A stretch of DNA of 64,000 nucleotides. Source: Sphagnum magellanicum. Taxonomy: Eukaryota > Streptophyta > Sphagnopsida > Sphagnales > Sphagnaceae. This document shows, piece by piece, positions 33,563-46,395 of this stretch (position 1 is its first letter; every line of letters begins with the position of its first letter). The stretch spans positions 1,178,001 through 1,242,000 of the forward strand of contig CM038915.1 in assembly GCA_021904315.1 (NCBI GenBank), given 5' to 3'. The notes beneath the pieces are model-generated. The model had not been told where the DNA came from, made no database searches, and was given only the letters and a program-made list of their open reading frames with translations. The position numbers were made by a program, and so were the translations under genes.

Positions 33563-36500
33563 TTATGCATTATATAACTTCTTGCGTATCCTGCTGAAAC
33601 TGTTGCTGCCAGGTTTCAGACGTCGTGGTGGTGGTGGTGGTGGTGGTTTTTTTCGGACATAAGATGCACCCTTTGGTCGTAGACTTTGATTCCCTGCTGC
33701 TGCTTGCCTTATCTGTGCTACTGCATTTGCCTCCATACTTCTCCGTATCACTCCTGGAAAAATGAAACAAGTTGCACCCACAGTTTGAATTGACCTGAGT
33801 TTCACGAAAACTCTGCAGAGTAGTATTTTTTTTAATCATTCCACTAATGAGCAAAATGTTTCACAGAGAAATCTCTGCACCCAACACTTTGAAGATAACT
33901 TGACAACAATCAATGCAGTTCTAAACCATATGAGACTACTACTGCTACTCACACAAAATGAGTTGACAAAAATCACTTTTCATCTACCTCCTCACTACAA
34001 ACTGCAATCAGCCCCTTGGAGACATAATTTTTGCAGAATTTAGGGAGGAAAGGTGCAAGATGTACCAGATGGTGATGGAAGGCGGTGAAATCTACAGGAT
34101 GCTGATGCAGAAATAATTTTGGCAGGTAAAGCAGTTGGGAGAGTCTGCAAGCGAGGGGAGTCCTCATCAAGGCTACTACTACTGCTACTATTGCTGGCCT
34201 CTGATGTTGATGTTTGCTCATGGCTACAGTGTCCATCAGCAGATGAGAAGTACGAGTCTTTGTCTGAGTGTTCGTGATCAGCTTCTATTTCTTCACCACT
34301 CTTTGGTTGCCCTGCAATCAAAAAATTACATGCAAGACACCAATCACCGTCGGCTAATTAGTTTTCAAGTAATATACGGTTAGTAATAGATGGTGTGGTA
34401 ACAAATGAATGGATTGCTGATGTTGGTATGAACCAGAAGTCCATCAATTCCTCTATTCACAAAGTTGACAGGGGTTTATTGACACCCAATTGTATGGTTG
34501 CCAAACCTTTTCCATAAACATGAAGGTTTTTGGTGCAGTAACAAAAGAATAAATCAACACACCCAAAAAACAAAGAAAAGGGTTACAGGATTAATGGGTT
34601 TGCATTGGTTTCTTTCAGTAGATTGTTGCAGAAAAGATGTATGTGGTTTCAATTTCTACTTACGGGATAATTGAGGAGCCTCTCCATACATCCGGGTAAC
34701 CAGTTTTGAAACTCTTGCTTCACCTTCAACTTCCCTCACTGCACAACAAAAAAAAAAACAACATGAAGAGAACATCTGTCAAGAACAAAAAAATGCAATG
34801 TACACATGAGAAACCAATTACAAATTATGTCTGAAGATAAATGGCTCTCAACAAGCAGCATCCCAAGATAAAAACAACAAGGGAAGTTTTTTGATGAGCA
34901 AGAGATGTGAAAAAACACATCAACATTGCAATTGTTCAAAATAGATTTGATTGTGTACATTGTTTGTAAAAACCATTTCTTCCAAGTGAGCCAGATCCAA
35001 CCAGTAGTGCAGTTGCCATCTCAGTGTCTCTTCTTGCAGCAAAATCCAAATTCTCTGTATCCAGAAGTATTCCTGCCAGCTGCCAATTAAAAAACACAGT
35101 GCATGAAACATCACTACTTTTATTATCAAGAGAGCAATTGTTGTCTTTAATCATAAAAATAGAAGACATTTTCTATCCATACAGTTTTCCATATTAACAT
35201 ACAAAAGTTGGTTGTTGCAAGAGGGACAGTGTCAGGTACCAAGAGAGTCTTCATGTATCGGGCTTGCAGTAAGCATTGTGCTTCCATTTGTAATTGTTCA
35301 CCTAGCAGTGTGCACATTGATCCAACCTACAGCACAGAAATTTGATCCCAAATGAAGCACAATTCAGAACTTCTATGACTTAGAGATTGCAACTAAATCT
35401 TGTGGAGAAAGACTGTGCCAGACATGCCATAATAAGCAACTTGGCATTTCACACACAAATGGAAGCCAAAACAATTGTGCAGATTCTTGACCTCATTTTT
35501 CATGACCAGTAAATCTTGCCCGATGTCTTGTGTTCTAATGCGTCCTGCTTCCATTAATTTCTGAAACTCAACCTGCACAGCAAAATTATGAATTCAATGA
35601 AGTTTGAAGCTTGAAAACAGCCCTACTGAACTTTTTTTTTCTTCTCTGTTTCAAACACACATTTTTCTTCCTCTTTGTTTCTCTGTTCAGAACACACCTT
35701 TTCTCTGAGGTACTGTAAGATTTCACAATATCTGGAAAAGGTTAACAGATTGCAGTGATGAAAAATCCTACAATTGTTCTGTGTACCCAAAACAGCAGAG
35801 CGCATAGAAAGGAATTTCATTTTGGGGCAGGGACAAAATGAATGCAGTTCAGGGAAGGAGGAACCTCATCAGAGAATAGTAATGCATGAGCATCAACACC
35901 ACAAGCATCAAAAAGCCAAGCTGCATCTTTGTGATTGTGCATACTCTGGCGTGGAATGTTCATAACTGGGACCAAATGCCACTTATTGGCAGTCTTCACA
36001 GGAGGGGCGACAGTGTGCTCCATCAACCACACCATCAAGAGTGCGCTTACCATGGAGCTTACTTCTGAAATGACAGAGAAGAATGTGAGAGAAGAATATT
36101 TCTATTAAGGCATGAATTTGTTGAAGAAATTTGTCTCGTGCCAAAATGTAGCAACAGTTAAAAGTTGCATTGAAAACAGAAGCAGTGAAAATAAGAACAG
36201 AAAAATGGCAAAGGTGGCAGTATATACCACATTCTGCACCAGAGCGGACGATGTGGAAGCAATCATTGTTGTTGTCATGATGCAAGAAGCTGCTGCTGCT
36301 TATGAGTCGCTTCTTTTGAGCTCTCAGAAACTTGTTGAAGTGCTCAATCTCACTACACTTGAACAAAAATTTGATTGGTGATGAACAAAGAGCAGCCACA
36401 TCCTCAATTGTCAAGTTCTGTTCCTGTGGCAACACTGGTGGTGTGTGCATTTCTTCCTGTTTCAATTCCTCGGACTCCATTGACATACCCACCATCTGCT

Positions 36501-39500
36501 TCTTGACAAAATGTCTGGACTCACCACCCTCACAATCCACAAATACTTCTGCCATATTTTCTTCTTCTGTCTTTTCTTGTCCTGAATCCTCTTCCTGTGA
36601 GTCTTTTGAAGCCTGGAAGCATGCTGCTGATGCCAATATGACTGGTTCTTCACAGGTTGTTGTTGTAGGCTGGTTGGAAGAGAGCATGTTTAGGTCAGCG
36701 ATTGCTGCCATAGCACTACATGGGACTGGAGGAGGAGGAGGTAGTAACTGATGTGATGATGATGCTGTAACATCTCTGCCTGACCCTGCCATTGACCCTG
36801 TCCTATGCTGTAAACCCCTATCTAAACTTGATGATTTCTTGAGTTGTGGACTAGAAAACCTTACAAACCTTTCAGAAAAGGATTCACATGCATCATACAT
36901 AGTTTCTGATGTTGTGGAGAATTCTTGTGATGAAGTGTCAAAACTCCTGATAATATGCACATTGTTGTTGTGATCTTCTTCCGAGACTACCTTGGTCCCT
37001 CGTGATGTAGAGTTCCATTTCCACTTGTTGAAAGGCCAGTGGTTGTTGAGCTTTCGTTGTTGAGTTTTTGCAACTTTGCTTGACTGTTCATCACTGCATT
37101 GTCCCAGCTGGCTGCTTTGAAAGCTGTTTTTCCTGTGATTTCCTTCCTCAACCTCAAGACTTCTCTCTTTGGTTGTCTCTGAACCTGCTTTAAGAGCCTT
37201 TGAGTCTTTCTTCCCATGTTTTTGAGCTCTTATAACTGGTGGCGGCATATCTTGGTTGTGACTCTTGGGTTGGTCCTGACCAACCTGCATTCCTCGTCCA
37301 TGAGACCCCTTTCCACCACCAAGCTTTAGGCGTCGGAGTAAACGAGAGGTTCGAGACTCAGCTCTTGCACGAGGTGTTGTTGGCAATGACACTGGTGCCA
37401 TGGCAGCAGAACTGTCCAATTGCATACCAAAGTCTCGCACTGCTCGCATCGATCCACCTAACACAGGGCTTTTGCTCAAGGTAGAAGCATATTCGGATTC
37501 AAACAAGAGCATGTTTGCAAGTGTCCTTGAGTGCTCACTTGATATAGATGAGGATGTTTGTAGCCTGATTGGTAACAGTGTGTTTGTATTCCCAGGGAAA
37601 ACATTGTCTTTCTGAATTGCAGGCTCTACATTGGTGGCATGAACAAAGAGGGTTTTGTGCTTGGATTCACCTTGTGCAATTTGTTGGCTGTTGATTGTGC
37701 TCTTCTTTTTGGGAGGGCAAGGTAGAGGTTGTGCAAAAGAATGATTTGAAGGTGGCAGCAGCCCCCCTTCTGACAAAATTAGGCTTGCTTCATTCACATG
37801 TTTGACATCAGCATCAAAAGAGCTCAGCATCACACTCTTCCCCAACACTTGGTGCTGGATTGCGTTTGAAGACTGGCTCTCAACCTTTGGCAAATAATTC
37901 TCCATGGAATTGGAGGATCCCAATGCATTGATTTGAGCATCACCAAGGAAGCGCTGACTTACACTTGAGAGCCCATCACCTGCCTGTAATGAAGCTGAAC
38001 ATGCTGAGAATAAATTGTTGTTGTCATCATCATTATCATCATTGGGATCAGTTTTGCAACATGCTGTATCCACTGGCAATCGCTTTGTTCTGCAATGGGA
38101 ATCCCCAACTTTTGACAGGGTCTGAAGATCAGCAGCGGTCAATGGTGGGCCTGGTGGAATTGGCAGCCTTTCTCCAACAGGTTTCAGAAGCTCAGAAGAT
38201 TTCCTCTCTTCTTCTTTTTCTCCAGCAGATGGATGGTGTTTCCGTGGAAACTTCTTGAGACCCAAATATGATGATTGCTGCTGCTGATCCAACTTGGACT
38301 GCTGCTCTTTCTGATTAGATGCTGGCTGCCATGGCAAAGTGAAGCCTGCCAATGTAATGGGTACCTGCATGCATGCATCCATTTCATTCAACAAAAAATA
38401 TCTCTCATAAGAATCAAGAAAATCTCCATTCTCATGATTAAGAAAAAAGCAAAGCAAGGTTAAAACTTCTTCATTCAACAAAAAACCTCAGATCGTACTT
38501 CTGACATCAGTAGAAGCAAAACAAGCATAATGAGTCAAAGAAAAAAACTCCCAGATGAGAACAAAACCAAAGAAGGAGAAGAGAAACACAGAGGGGATGA
38601 TCAAAGTAGAGTTAAAAAGAAACTGGCAGTCGTGAACAATTGCTGAATTGAGGACACTAGGTCATCATACCCCACCAACTTGCTCTCACAACCCTATTAA
38701 CATAATTTGTTGGACACATGAACAACTGTTTGACCTAAAACCCTGGATCTTCTTGCCTCATCACTTTGACAAGACATTTGATGTGAGAAAAAAAATCTCC
38801 AACCATGATCCAACTTAGTGTGACCCCATGGTGTTCTAAGAATGCAACCTGGCAGTTGATCAGACAGTAGTCCCCTTCGAGCTCACATAAAAGAAACCAG
38901 CTGTCTCTCTGCATTCAGCCTGGAAACTGTCTGGAAAAAGCACCAGTAGCATGTGCAATGCTCATGAAGAAGAAGACATATCAGAGATTCTCTACCAAGC
39001 CCATGAAGAAGTAGCAGAGATTCTCTACAAAGTTCATGAAGATGAAGTATCAGAGAGATTCTCTACCAAGCTCATGAAGAAGTATCAGAGATTCCTTACC
39101 AAGCTCATGAAGAAGTAGTATCAGAGAGAGGGAGATTCTCTGCCAAGCCCAGAGAAATCATGCAAAACCTATCTCTCTGATTGATCTCTCTGAAGACAGA
39201 CAATATAATTTCCCATGCTGCTTCTGATCACAAGACCAATCTCAAGAATGCCAATCTATGAACTCAATCTCTCTCTCACTTTGTTGCTTGCTCTCATCAG
39301 GCATCGTTTTCTCAGGAGCAATGAAGTCAGTCAACAAAGGGGGAGGGGAAGTTTGTTCCTGATGGGTTGTTGATGTCTGTGTTTGAGCACAATTGCAAAC
39401 CTTTGGTGTTTGCCACAGACAGATAAAGATGGAGATGAAGAAGGACCCCAAGAGAAGAAGAAGTCTAGTAGGGACGTGCAAGCAGACGGAAAACAGCACC

Positions 39501-39658
39501 TGATCCATCTTGGAAGCAAGAGTGGAGGTGAGCTCTTTTGCAGAGGAACTGAGATTGCTCCTGAGCCGCACTGCTGAGTTCCACCAACTTGCAGAATCCT
39601 TTGATCTCCATGAGACTCTTGTTCTTTCTCCTCCTGTCATCTCTTCTGCTCCACTCAT
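33563..39658 (-). CDS. PRUNE-like DHH/DHHA2 protein with long disordered N-terminus, 9 exons, 1098 aa
   Basis: Exons in transcript order: 39658-39500, 38364-36228, 36064-35865, 35572-35492, 35326-35240, 35079-34959, 34738-34664, 34311-34066, 33753-33563; all phases agree and the frame ends in TAA. Residues 1-53 include a WW pair and an amphipathic stretch. Residues 54 to about 735 are low in complexity, rich in Ser, Gln and Pro, with blocks such as LPIPPGPPLTAADLQ and SRLLRRLKLGGGKG; no known fold. Residues about 740-860 match the PRUNE/PPX1 DHH domain: IVRSGAE-CEVSSMVSAL, VPVMNIPRQ, LLFSDEV, then VGSMCTLLGEQ. DHHA2-like: AGILLDTENLDFAARRDTEMA, then FYKQLREVEGEARVSKL. Family members hydrolyse short-chain polyphosphate or nucleotides using Mn/Mg held by DxDS, DE, DHH and DT motifs. 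Here the first is EVSS and no DHH is found, so activity is doubtful. The C-terminus has an acidic/Ser stretch and KKPPPPPPPRR. The exon 3 donor (GAG/gttcct) is weak. Confidence 0.75.
33610..33650 (-). repeat. Trinucleotide tract coding for polyproline
   Basis: A (GGT)n run on the + strand, read as CCACCACC on the coding strand, gives seven prolines near the C-terminus of the PRUNE-like protein. Basic residues flank it on both sides. Such tracts change length easily and can bind SH3 or profilin-type partners; here this is only a possibility. Confidence 0.8.
38960..39150. repeat. Minisatellite in intron 1 of the PRUNE-like gene
   Basis: Five tandem units of 33-45 bp, each of the form ctcatgaagaagta, tcagagattctctaccaagc, with small indels. 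Intron 1 (38365-39499) is otherwise unremarkable non-coding sequence. The units stay mostly open on the + strand, but there is no exon context, so this is a simple tandem repeat. Confidence 0.85.
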
Positions 39659-41338
39659 TCTGTGCTTTCCTCTTTCCTCAAACCTCTGTGGACTCTGTAT
39701 GTCTGTCTGCCGTCAATTCTTTTCTTCTTCTTCTCTCGTAGCTCCTCCTCGCACACACCAATGCTTCGGCATATCATCCTCGGTAGACTTTCATAGTTTG
39801 TGACCTGCTGCTGCTGTTGCTGCTGATTCTCCTCTGTACTTCTTCAGCCCAGAAGATCGATCTTGTCCAGAATTTTCTTCAGTTGTAGCACAGAGCTGTC
39901 TGTGTGCATCCGTGAAACAAAAGCTTGCGTCATTGCATTTGCGGTCACCTTCTTGTAGGGAGAAACACACACGGACAGCCGGAACAAGCAACTGTTCTTT
40001 GTCAACAAAGCTTCTGCAAGCGTCGTCTTCTTGTCTGTGGCGTCGTAGCTGACAAACACAAGAGAGGAGGAGAACGAGGGGGAGGAGGCTCTTGTCTTCG
40101 TGAGATAGATTTTGCTGCGCAAACGGGCCTGATGAGCTAAAAAACCAGAGGAAAGAAAGAAAGAAATTCTTCGGTCCAGAACTTCTCTATGCGTGCTCGA
40201 GGTTTCCGGAAGACACTCACGCGAACGTCGACATCGTAGTTTCTTTTGTCGCTAATATTGCCGTGCAGAAGATAGTCGATCGATCAAGCTCCCCAACGTC
40301 AATCGATCAAGCTCCTTCACAACGACGACGTCGGCTCTTGTTGAAAGGCAAAATGACAATTGACGAAGCACAGAAGAAGAAAGACTCTGCAAGAACCTCA
40401 CTCTCGACACAAATTCCTTGCGCTCTCATCAGATTTCAACCATACAGTAGTGATCCATTTCCAGAGCCAGAAGAAACAGAAGAACAAACTCAAGGAAAGC
40501 AAAACAGACACAGCGTGCGCAGGCTGGCTCCGTCCCTTTGCAATTAAGCTAAAGACTGCCGACGCTGCAGCAGCAGCAGGCTTCTTGGTTTCTTTCTGGA
40601 GATGTACACGAGGGCTTCGGGGACGAGGAACTCCATCATCATCAGCTGCAAGCAAGCAAGAGAAGTCTAACACAAAAGCAACTGCAACAAATTTTTATCA
40701 AGACAATCAACAACACTCTCGTGATTCTTCTGTTCTTGAGCTTGGATCAATATCTCTTTCTCCTCCACCTACGCAGTTCATAACCTTGAAGAGACAGAAA
40801 AAAGCTGCTCTCTCTGTCTAACGGAGAGAAAAACAGACAGAACAGGAAGAAGAGGATTCACTAGTCAGAGCCACAGAGAAGAAGAAGAAACAAAAAAGCT
40901 CTTCTGCTGTAAAGAGAAGCAGCCAGAAGCAGCAGCAGCAACAACAACAGTAAAGCAGCCGGGGGAAGGAAGGAACGAAGGAAGGAGGAAAAAGAAGGAA
41001 AGACTATTATACTACTGCAGCAACAGCAGAATAATAAAAATCAGCATCAGCAGCAGCAGCTTGTAGCATAATTATTATTACAACTACAGAACACTCTGGG
41101 AGTTCTGAAGAAAACAGATAAACAACCAAGAAGAAGAAGAAGAGAGGAGTACAAACAAATAAGCAAATACAAAAAAAAAAAACACTTGAGACTAGTGGCA
41201 TACAACTTCCCACCTCTGACACAAAACACTTACTGCACCATCACTCTCACCGAGTCTGTGTATCATCATCTTCTCACTCTCTTTCTCTTCTCTCTTTGTG
41301 TGTGTGTGTGCACCTGCTCTTCTTCTGTGTGTTTTGTC

Positions 41339-41378
<40 letters not shown>

Positions 41379-41460
41379 TCTTTGTGTGTGCGCACCATCT
41401 CTCTCTCTCTCTCTTTGAGTCAGGACTGACTCACTAGTGTCTGTCTTTCTGTGTCACACA
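39659..41460 (-). promoter_or_regulatory. Probable 5' leader and promoter of the PRUNE-like gene
   Basis: Upstream of the minus-strand ATG (39658, context cacagaATGAG). The stretch is GC-richer than the flanks and packed with short repeats: (TTC)n and (CAG)n patches, (TC)n at 41346-41376 and 41398-41415, (GT)n at 41302-41312. On the coding strand the TC tracts read as GA repeats, a common feature of plant promoters and leaders. Many overlapping short ORFs occur and none is supported as a gene. The transcription start and any leader intron cannot be placed. Confidence 0.45.
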
Positions 41461-41469
41461 GACTGATCA

Positions 41470-43010
41470 TAAATTGAATGAAGAGCGGGGGGAGGCGGGG
41501 GGGTTGAAGTTTTGACCAACTTTTCGTGGGTAGGTATCCTATTGCCGCCGTACCAACCTATGAACTCATGCTCGGCAAATCTTGTCAAAATTATTTAATT
41601 TTTTTCTTCGGCAAATCTTGTTGAAAATAATTTATTTTTTATTCGGCAGATCTTGTTGAAATAAGTAATTTTTTGTTTAGCAATTTGTTCAAAACAATTT
41701 TTTTTAAAATTTGTTCAGAAAATCTTTGTTGAAGTAATTAAGTTTTTGAAAAAAGAAGAAGAGGGGGGACCCTGTAACCTCAATCTGAATATTTCATTAA
41801 TTTTGGCAATGGTCTTTAACTATGTTTACGTCCATGAGTTTCAAAGTTATTTCTTTTCTTTTTATTTTTCAAACTTATTTCTTGTTTTGAACTAGTTTTG
41901 ATTTTTTGGAATTTTGGTAAATTTTTTTCAGTTTTTTTTTTCTTTTCTTTTCTTTGGCTTTGTCCTCTGAAGAATGAATTAGTGTCAAGCATTAGTCATA
42001 AGGAAGATACACCAGTATAGTAACCTAGCAGGTTTGATACTAAATTAATTATGAGAAAAATAAAATTCGGGATTTTTGAGAAATTATTATTAAAATGTAC
42101 TTACTTGGCACGTAACCAAAAAAAACAGTACACCTCTGTAAATTCTTCATGGTTATGTTGGAATCTTAGGAGAAAATAAATATACTAAATGGTATTTGGC
42201 CTCAAAGTGCTCCTCCCCCCCCTCTCCCCCCCCCCCCCCAACCCCTCTTCTTGGAGGAAAAGAAATGGGCCTGTAATGGGGCACTTGCTTGCTGCCTTGT
42301 TTCATTGATTGTGAGGAATTTGTTATGGGGTTCTTGGCTGTTGCAAGACATTCTTTTTCTTAATTGTGTTCGTCCCCTATTTTTTTGCTATTCTCTGATT
42401 ATCACAAGGTCAATCCCTTTATGTGTGATTCTTATTGAACTTTGCAATAATAATTAGATGGGTGTCTCTCAAGTTCAACTTTTTTCATATAAAAAATAAA
42501 AAATAAAAATGGGTTATTTTGATTAACCCATCACAAAAAATAAAATAAAATTATGAATGCTCCCCAAAATAGAAGGGTTTTATTTTGAAGTATAGAGTTC
42601 CTCTCCTTTGATCACTTTTACAAGTTCCAAGAGAATATTTGTGGGCAAGTGATGTGTTATATATGCACCCAAAAAAAACCCAGTTTGCTAGAATTAGAAC
42701 TTTAAGTTGATCCATATTTGTGTGTGTGTTAGGAGACGTAACTAGAACTTTTTTATACTTTATTCAGTTAACTGACACTTAATTGTCCTCTCCTCATACT
42801 TTTAATATAGTTAAATTACACTTAGGTGCATGTTACTTCACCTCATGCACTCAAGAGAACTAGCTATTAGAAAACTTTAGTTAAGAGCAACAATTATAAC
42901 TTTTAAGCTGAGTTAACTATCACCTACTTGACTACCCTCCCAGCCTCCCAAACCAGAAACAAAATCCAAAAAAATTTAGACACCGCCTTCTCCCCCATTG
43001 CAAAGCAAAC
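41470..43010. other. Gene-free stretch
   Basis: Contains three near-copies of cggcaaatcttgttgaaa with T/A-rich spacers at 41571-41735, G-rich runs at 41486-41500 and a C run at 42217-42240. No gene recognised; the 68-codon frame at 42251-42457 has no known domain. Confidence 0.4.
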
Positions 43011-43252
43011 AAGGGGTGTGTCACAATGTAGCCTTGCCATTTACATTAAAAAAGTATAAGGCAAAAGAAGAATTATGGAAACTCAAAAATTGCACCATGC
43101 AAAAAAAATATAATCTTAAAAAAATCCTCTAAATGGAATCAAAATCCTTCAAGATATTATACCTCATATTATAACTCTGAAACTAATCTCAAGTTTCAAC
43201 ACAAGTGAAAATACCATCTTTAAAAGATCGTCACATAAAAATAGACCTATTG
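43011..43252 (+). repeat. Repeat family copy 1 (first part only)
   Basis: Matches the first 240 bp of the complete copy at 50633-50970: ggtgtgtcacaatg, cttgccatttacatt, ttcaagatatta, taatctcaagtttcaacaca, aaaaatagacctatt. The 66-codon ORF that starts inside at 43205 runs on into unique sequence and is not supported. Confidence 0.75.
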
Positions 43253-45473
43253 TGGCCAAAAGAAAGTGTACCCACAAAAACAACAAAACATTCTATAGAT
43301 TCTTATGAACTACTAGAGTTCTTAGAATATTACAAATTGGGTCCCAAATCTTGGTATTTAGATGTATCAAAACTTAAAATTACAACCAACTACAAGCTCT
43401 TTTAAACTCAACCTGAACCTTCCTAATCCACAATTAAATCATATGTTAACCATACACAAACATCTACTATGTACAATTAAATGAGGTTTAACCAAGATGA
43501 GGTCACTCAATGTTCCTTCAATCCATTTGAGTTGTTTAATCCCACCTTTGATGTATGCATTGTGGTCCCTATTCTACAGTAGGGGTTGTTATTTGTTCTC
43601 ACTACAATAAGGCAATTTTCTTTGAAAGCTTTAGCTTGTGGTATATGATTTCAAGTTGGATGCAATTCATTAGGTTCCTATGAATCACTGTAACCAATAA
43701 GAAGGGTGAATAAAGAAAACCTCTTGTGCACAATAGACTCATGGAATAAACACAAACCTTGGGAATTTTAAATTTTCATCAATTCCAATAACTTACATTG
43801 TTGAGATTGCAAACCTGGTCTTACCAAAATTTCCCTTGGTGCTATTGATATGTTAGAACAAGATTTAATGTTCTATGTGTGAATTGCCAATTGGCACATA
43901 CATGGTGATCTTTCATTAACTTGTTATAGTGGCAACAAACAATTTGTTACCAAGTACAAAACCATACGTCATAAGTCTAAAATTTACTGAAATATAACTT
44001 GAGGTCAGAGTCCTTAATGTTCGGTCAATCCATATGAACTTTTAACCTTTCTTCTACAGATGCAACAATGTAAAGGAACAATTAAATTTTTTATCTCATC
44101 AACTTTAATCTCAAAAACATCTTGAACTTCATGTCCGAACCAAAGTATGAATGACATATACTAAGTTGAATTAGAACCACTTAGGAAAAACAAATTTTTG
44201 TGCAGATATTGGTTACGAATAGATTTTTATTAACTTCCCACTTCTGCCTTCATTTCTTTCATTCTACCCAACCCAAAGACACCCCATTGAGGCTTTTAGT
44301 ATTGACTCAGATACCTGCCCTATTACATGGATTAAAAAGAGATTCAACAAAGGTCATTGTTCAAAATGCATATTCATCCCTCTACATGCCCCTTTTTCTA
44401 TAGCTTGGATTTCCTTCTTTTCGTCATCAATCCTCAACATCAACCCCTTATAGAATCTATTCCTAACAAAGACATATTGTTTGCCATAATGTAGTCATTG
44501 GTGCAACGGAAATCAAATACAACAACTACTAATCTCAACAAGCCAAACCTACCATCCTCTAAAAACTGATGATGAAAGAAGAAAAACCTACTTACATTGC
44601 TTATAAATTCCCCTTCTTATTTTGCCTTCCACCGTCTTATTTTCCAAACCTCCATTCAATTTCATAACTTCCTTAGCCATCCATAGCTTGGTGTCAATCA
44701 ATTCCACATAATACACAAACAAACAAGACTTCCTACCCATGTTCACAAGTTTCCTTGAATCAATAATTACTATAGCTAACAAACAAATGATGGAATCATC
44801 TTTACCATTACGTGCAAAAAGTTGACAACCACTGAAAACAAAAACCAAAACCCTAAAAACTTGTTATGTTCACATGAAAACATTCTCCGATTGCCTTCCT
44901 GTCCGGTCACACCACTATTAGAATGAATGAAAAAACTTCCCAAAATTAAGTTAGATGGCAAGTTTTCAAAATATGCAATCCCAACCTAAATTCCAAATCT
45001 TTGTCCTCCTCCCCATATAGGATACCTTTAAAGGTTTTTCATGCCCAACATCCCATTATCCCCCAACTTCAAATTTAATAATGTGCAACAGGATCACCCA
45101 CATTATAGAAAGCTTCAAATCCCAATACATGCATTCCCCTACGGTTTGGACCACCTGGAATTTTCATGAGCTCTTGGCATCAACCCCTCATATTGCTTTC
45201 TACATAGAGAACACATCATCTTAGCAACTACTAATGCAACGGAAGAAAGATATCAACTACCCACTAATCAACACAATAACAAACTAACATCTTCTGATAA
45301 CAAGAATGTCTAATCACTTAGCTCTGCTCTTTGTCCTTTTCAAGCTTTGGCACCTTTTCTGAAAGTTCGTCCGTAGCACTTCATCTTTTAGTAATCCGAT
45401 GCACCAATCGAAGGAAACAAATTTCCAACTAATCTTCATGAAGAGCTAAAACCAAACACAAATAAGCATGAAG
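43253..45473. other. Gene-free stretch
   Basis: Short ORFs only, including a minus-strand 86-codon frame at 44588-44848 without known motifs. Similar phrases at about 43490 and 44003 (gaggtc, aatgttc, tcaatccat, tga) hint at a diverged internal duplication. No element could be bounded. Confidence 0.35.
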
Positions 45474-46395
45474 TGATGCGCCCCCAAGCTTTTTGATAGA
45501 CTCAAATGTGAATCTGAAGTGAAAACGACAGAAAAGCAAGGAATTGGGGCACGCTCCCTAATTCGTAGCATTTTGGGGGTAGAGGGGCATGCTGGAGCTC
45601 CAGGATAGGACTAGGAAGAATGACAAGCAACTAATCACTCACACGGACTTGCACAAAACCAAACAACAAGTTGGTTAGTGCATAGTTGGAACACTTTTGG
45701 TGTTAGAACGAACCACGAACAAACTTGAACTCACAAAATTCACCACGGCCCAAACTTGGGGGAAGCCACCACCTTCCCCCTTATAGTATACTTTGTGCCT
45801 CTCCACGAGGCCCACATCCAAATGACATTTTGTTTTGAGACTCCCAAATGGGAATCCCAAAATTCCCAAAGTTAGGACTTTCACAACTTTGGGGCCTTAT
45901 AATTTTGTGTGCAGACCTCCGATTGAAATGAAGTCTAAAGCAAAGTTGTAGCCCTCATTGAGAGCTTTCCAACGGTATGTTGGACGTCACCTGCACGCAA
46001 GGAAATCGGGTCGATTCTTGACTTTTAGTGATCAAGAGTCAAACTACAAATTTGATTCTCGGCCTTTCTTTTGGCCATAACTTGTGTTTCAGATGTTCAA
46101 ATGGGTCATGCGAGCCCATTTTAGACATCTAAGTTTCAATACCTTTCTAATGATATAAATAACTTTTCAATCCAATGGGTTTTGACCCCTGCAATCGCCC
46201 TCTAAAGATTCGGGATTCAAGAATCCATTACAATTCCAACTCCCAAAGTGGAAGTTCACTTGGGAGTGTGAGGGTTCATTCCCTCACATTCTTTACACTC
46301 TCGGGAGCATGAGATGTGACCCCCTGGCTTCCCTTTTGGCCCGCAACCTTGCAAGCCCTTGCCTTGATTGTGAGCCCAAGGCTAGGGTTGCAACA
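45474..46395. repeat. Second copy of the LTR-like repeat
   Basis: Same order and orientation of blocks as 376-1191: ggggtagaggggc, gggggaagccaccaccttcc, aatgaagtctaaagcaaa, cgggtcgatt, gcgagcccatttt. It ends near gctagggttgcaaca, as copy 1 ends gtagggttgcgaca. It carries about 90 bp near its end (about 46296-46385) that copy 1 lacks. Many substitutions separate the copies. Probably a solo LTR of an old retrotransposon family. Confidence 0.6.

Noticed and set aside
35623-35820. Open frame between exons 3 and 4 of the PRUNE-like gene
   Set aside because: Its reading phase does not fit unless a very short intron is assumed, and the peptide shows no DHH motif. Direct splicing of 35865 to 35572 keeps frame and gives a family-like DEV...L.EAGR sequence. 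RNA data could reverse this.
39242-39499. Read-through of exon 1 of the PRUNE-like gene, with a hydrophobic segment LLLLLGSFFISIFICLW
   Set aside because: It lies beyond a good donor (CAG/gtgctg) that joins in phase to exon 2. As an intron-retained form it would encode a short membrane-anchored peptide, but nothing supports that.
39844-41437. Many overlapping ORFs upstream of the PRUNE-like gene
   Set aside because: They arise from CAG, GAA and TC simple repeats on both strands and show no domain; the segment fits a leader and promoter.
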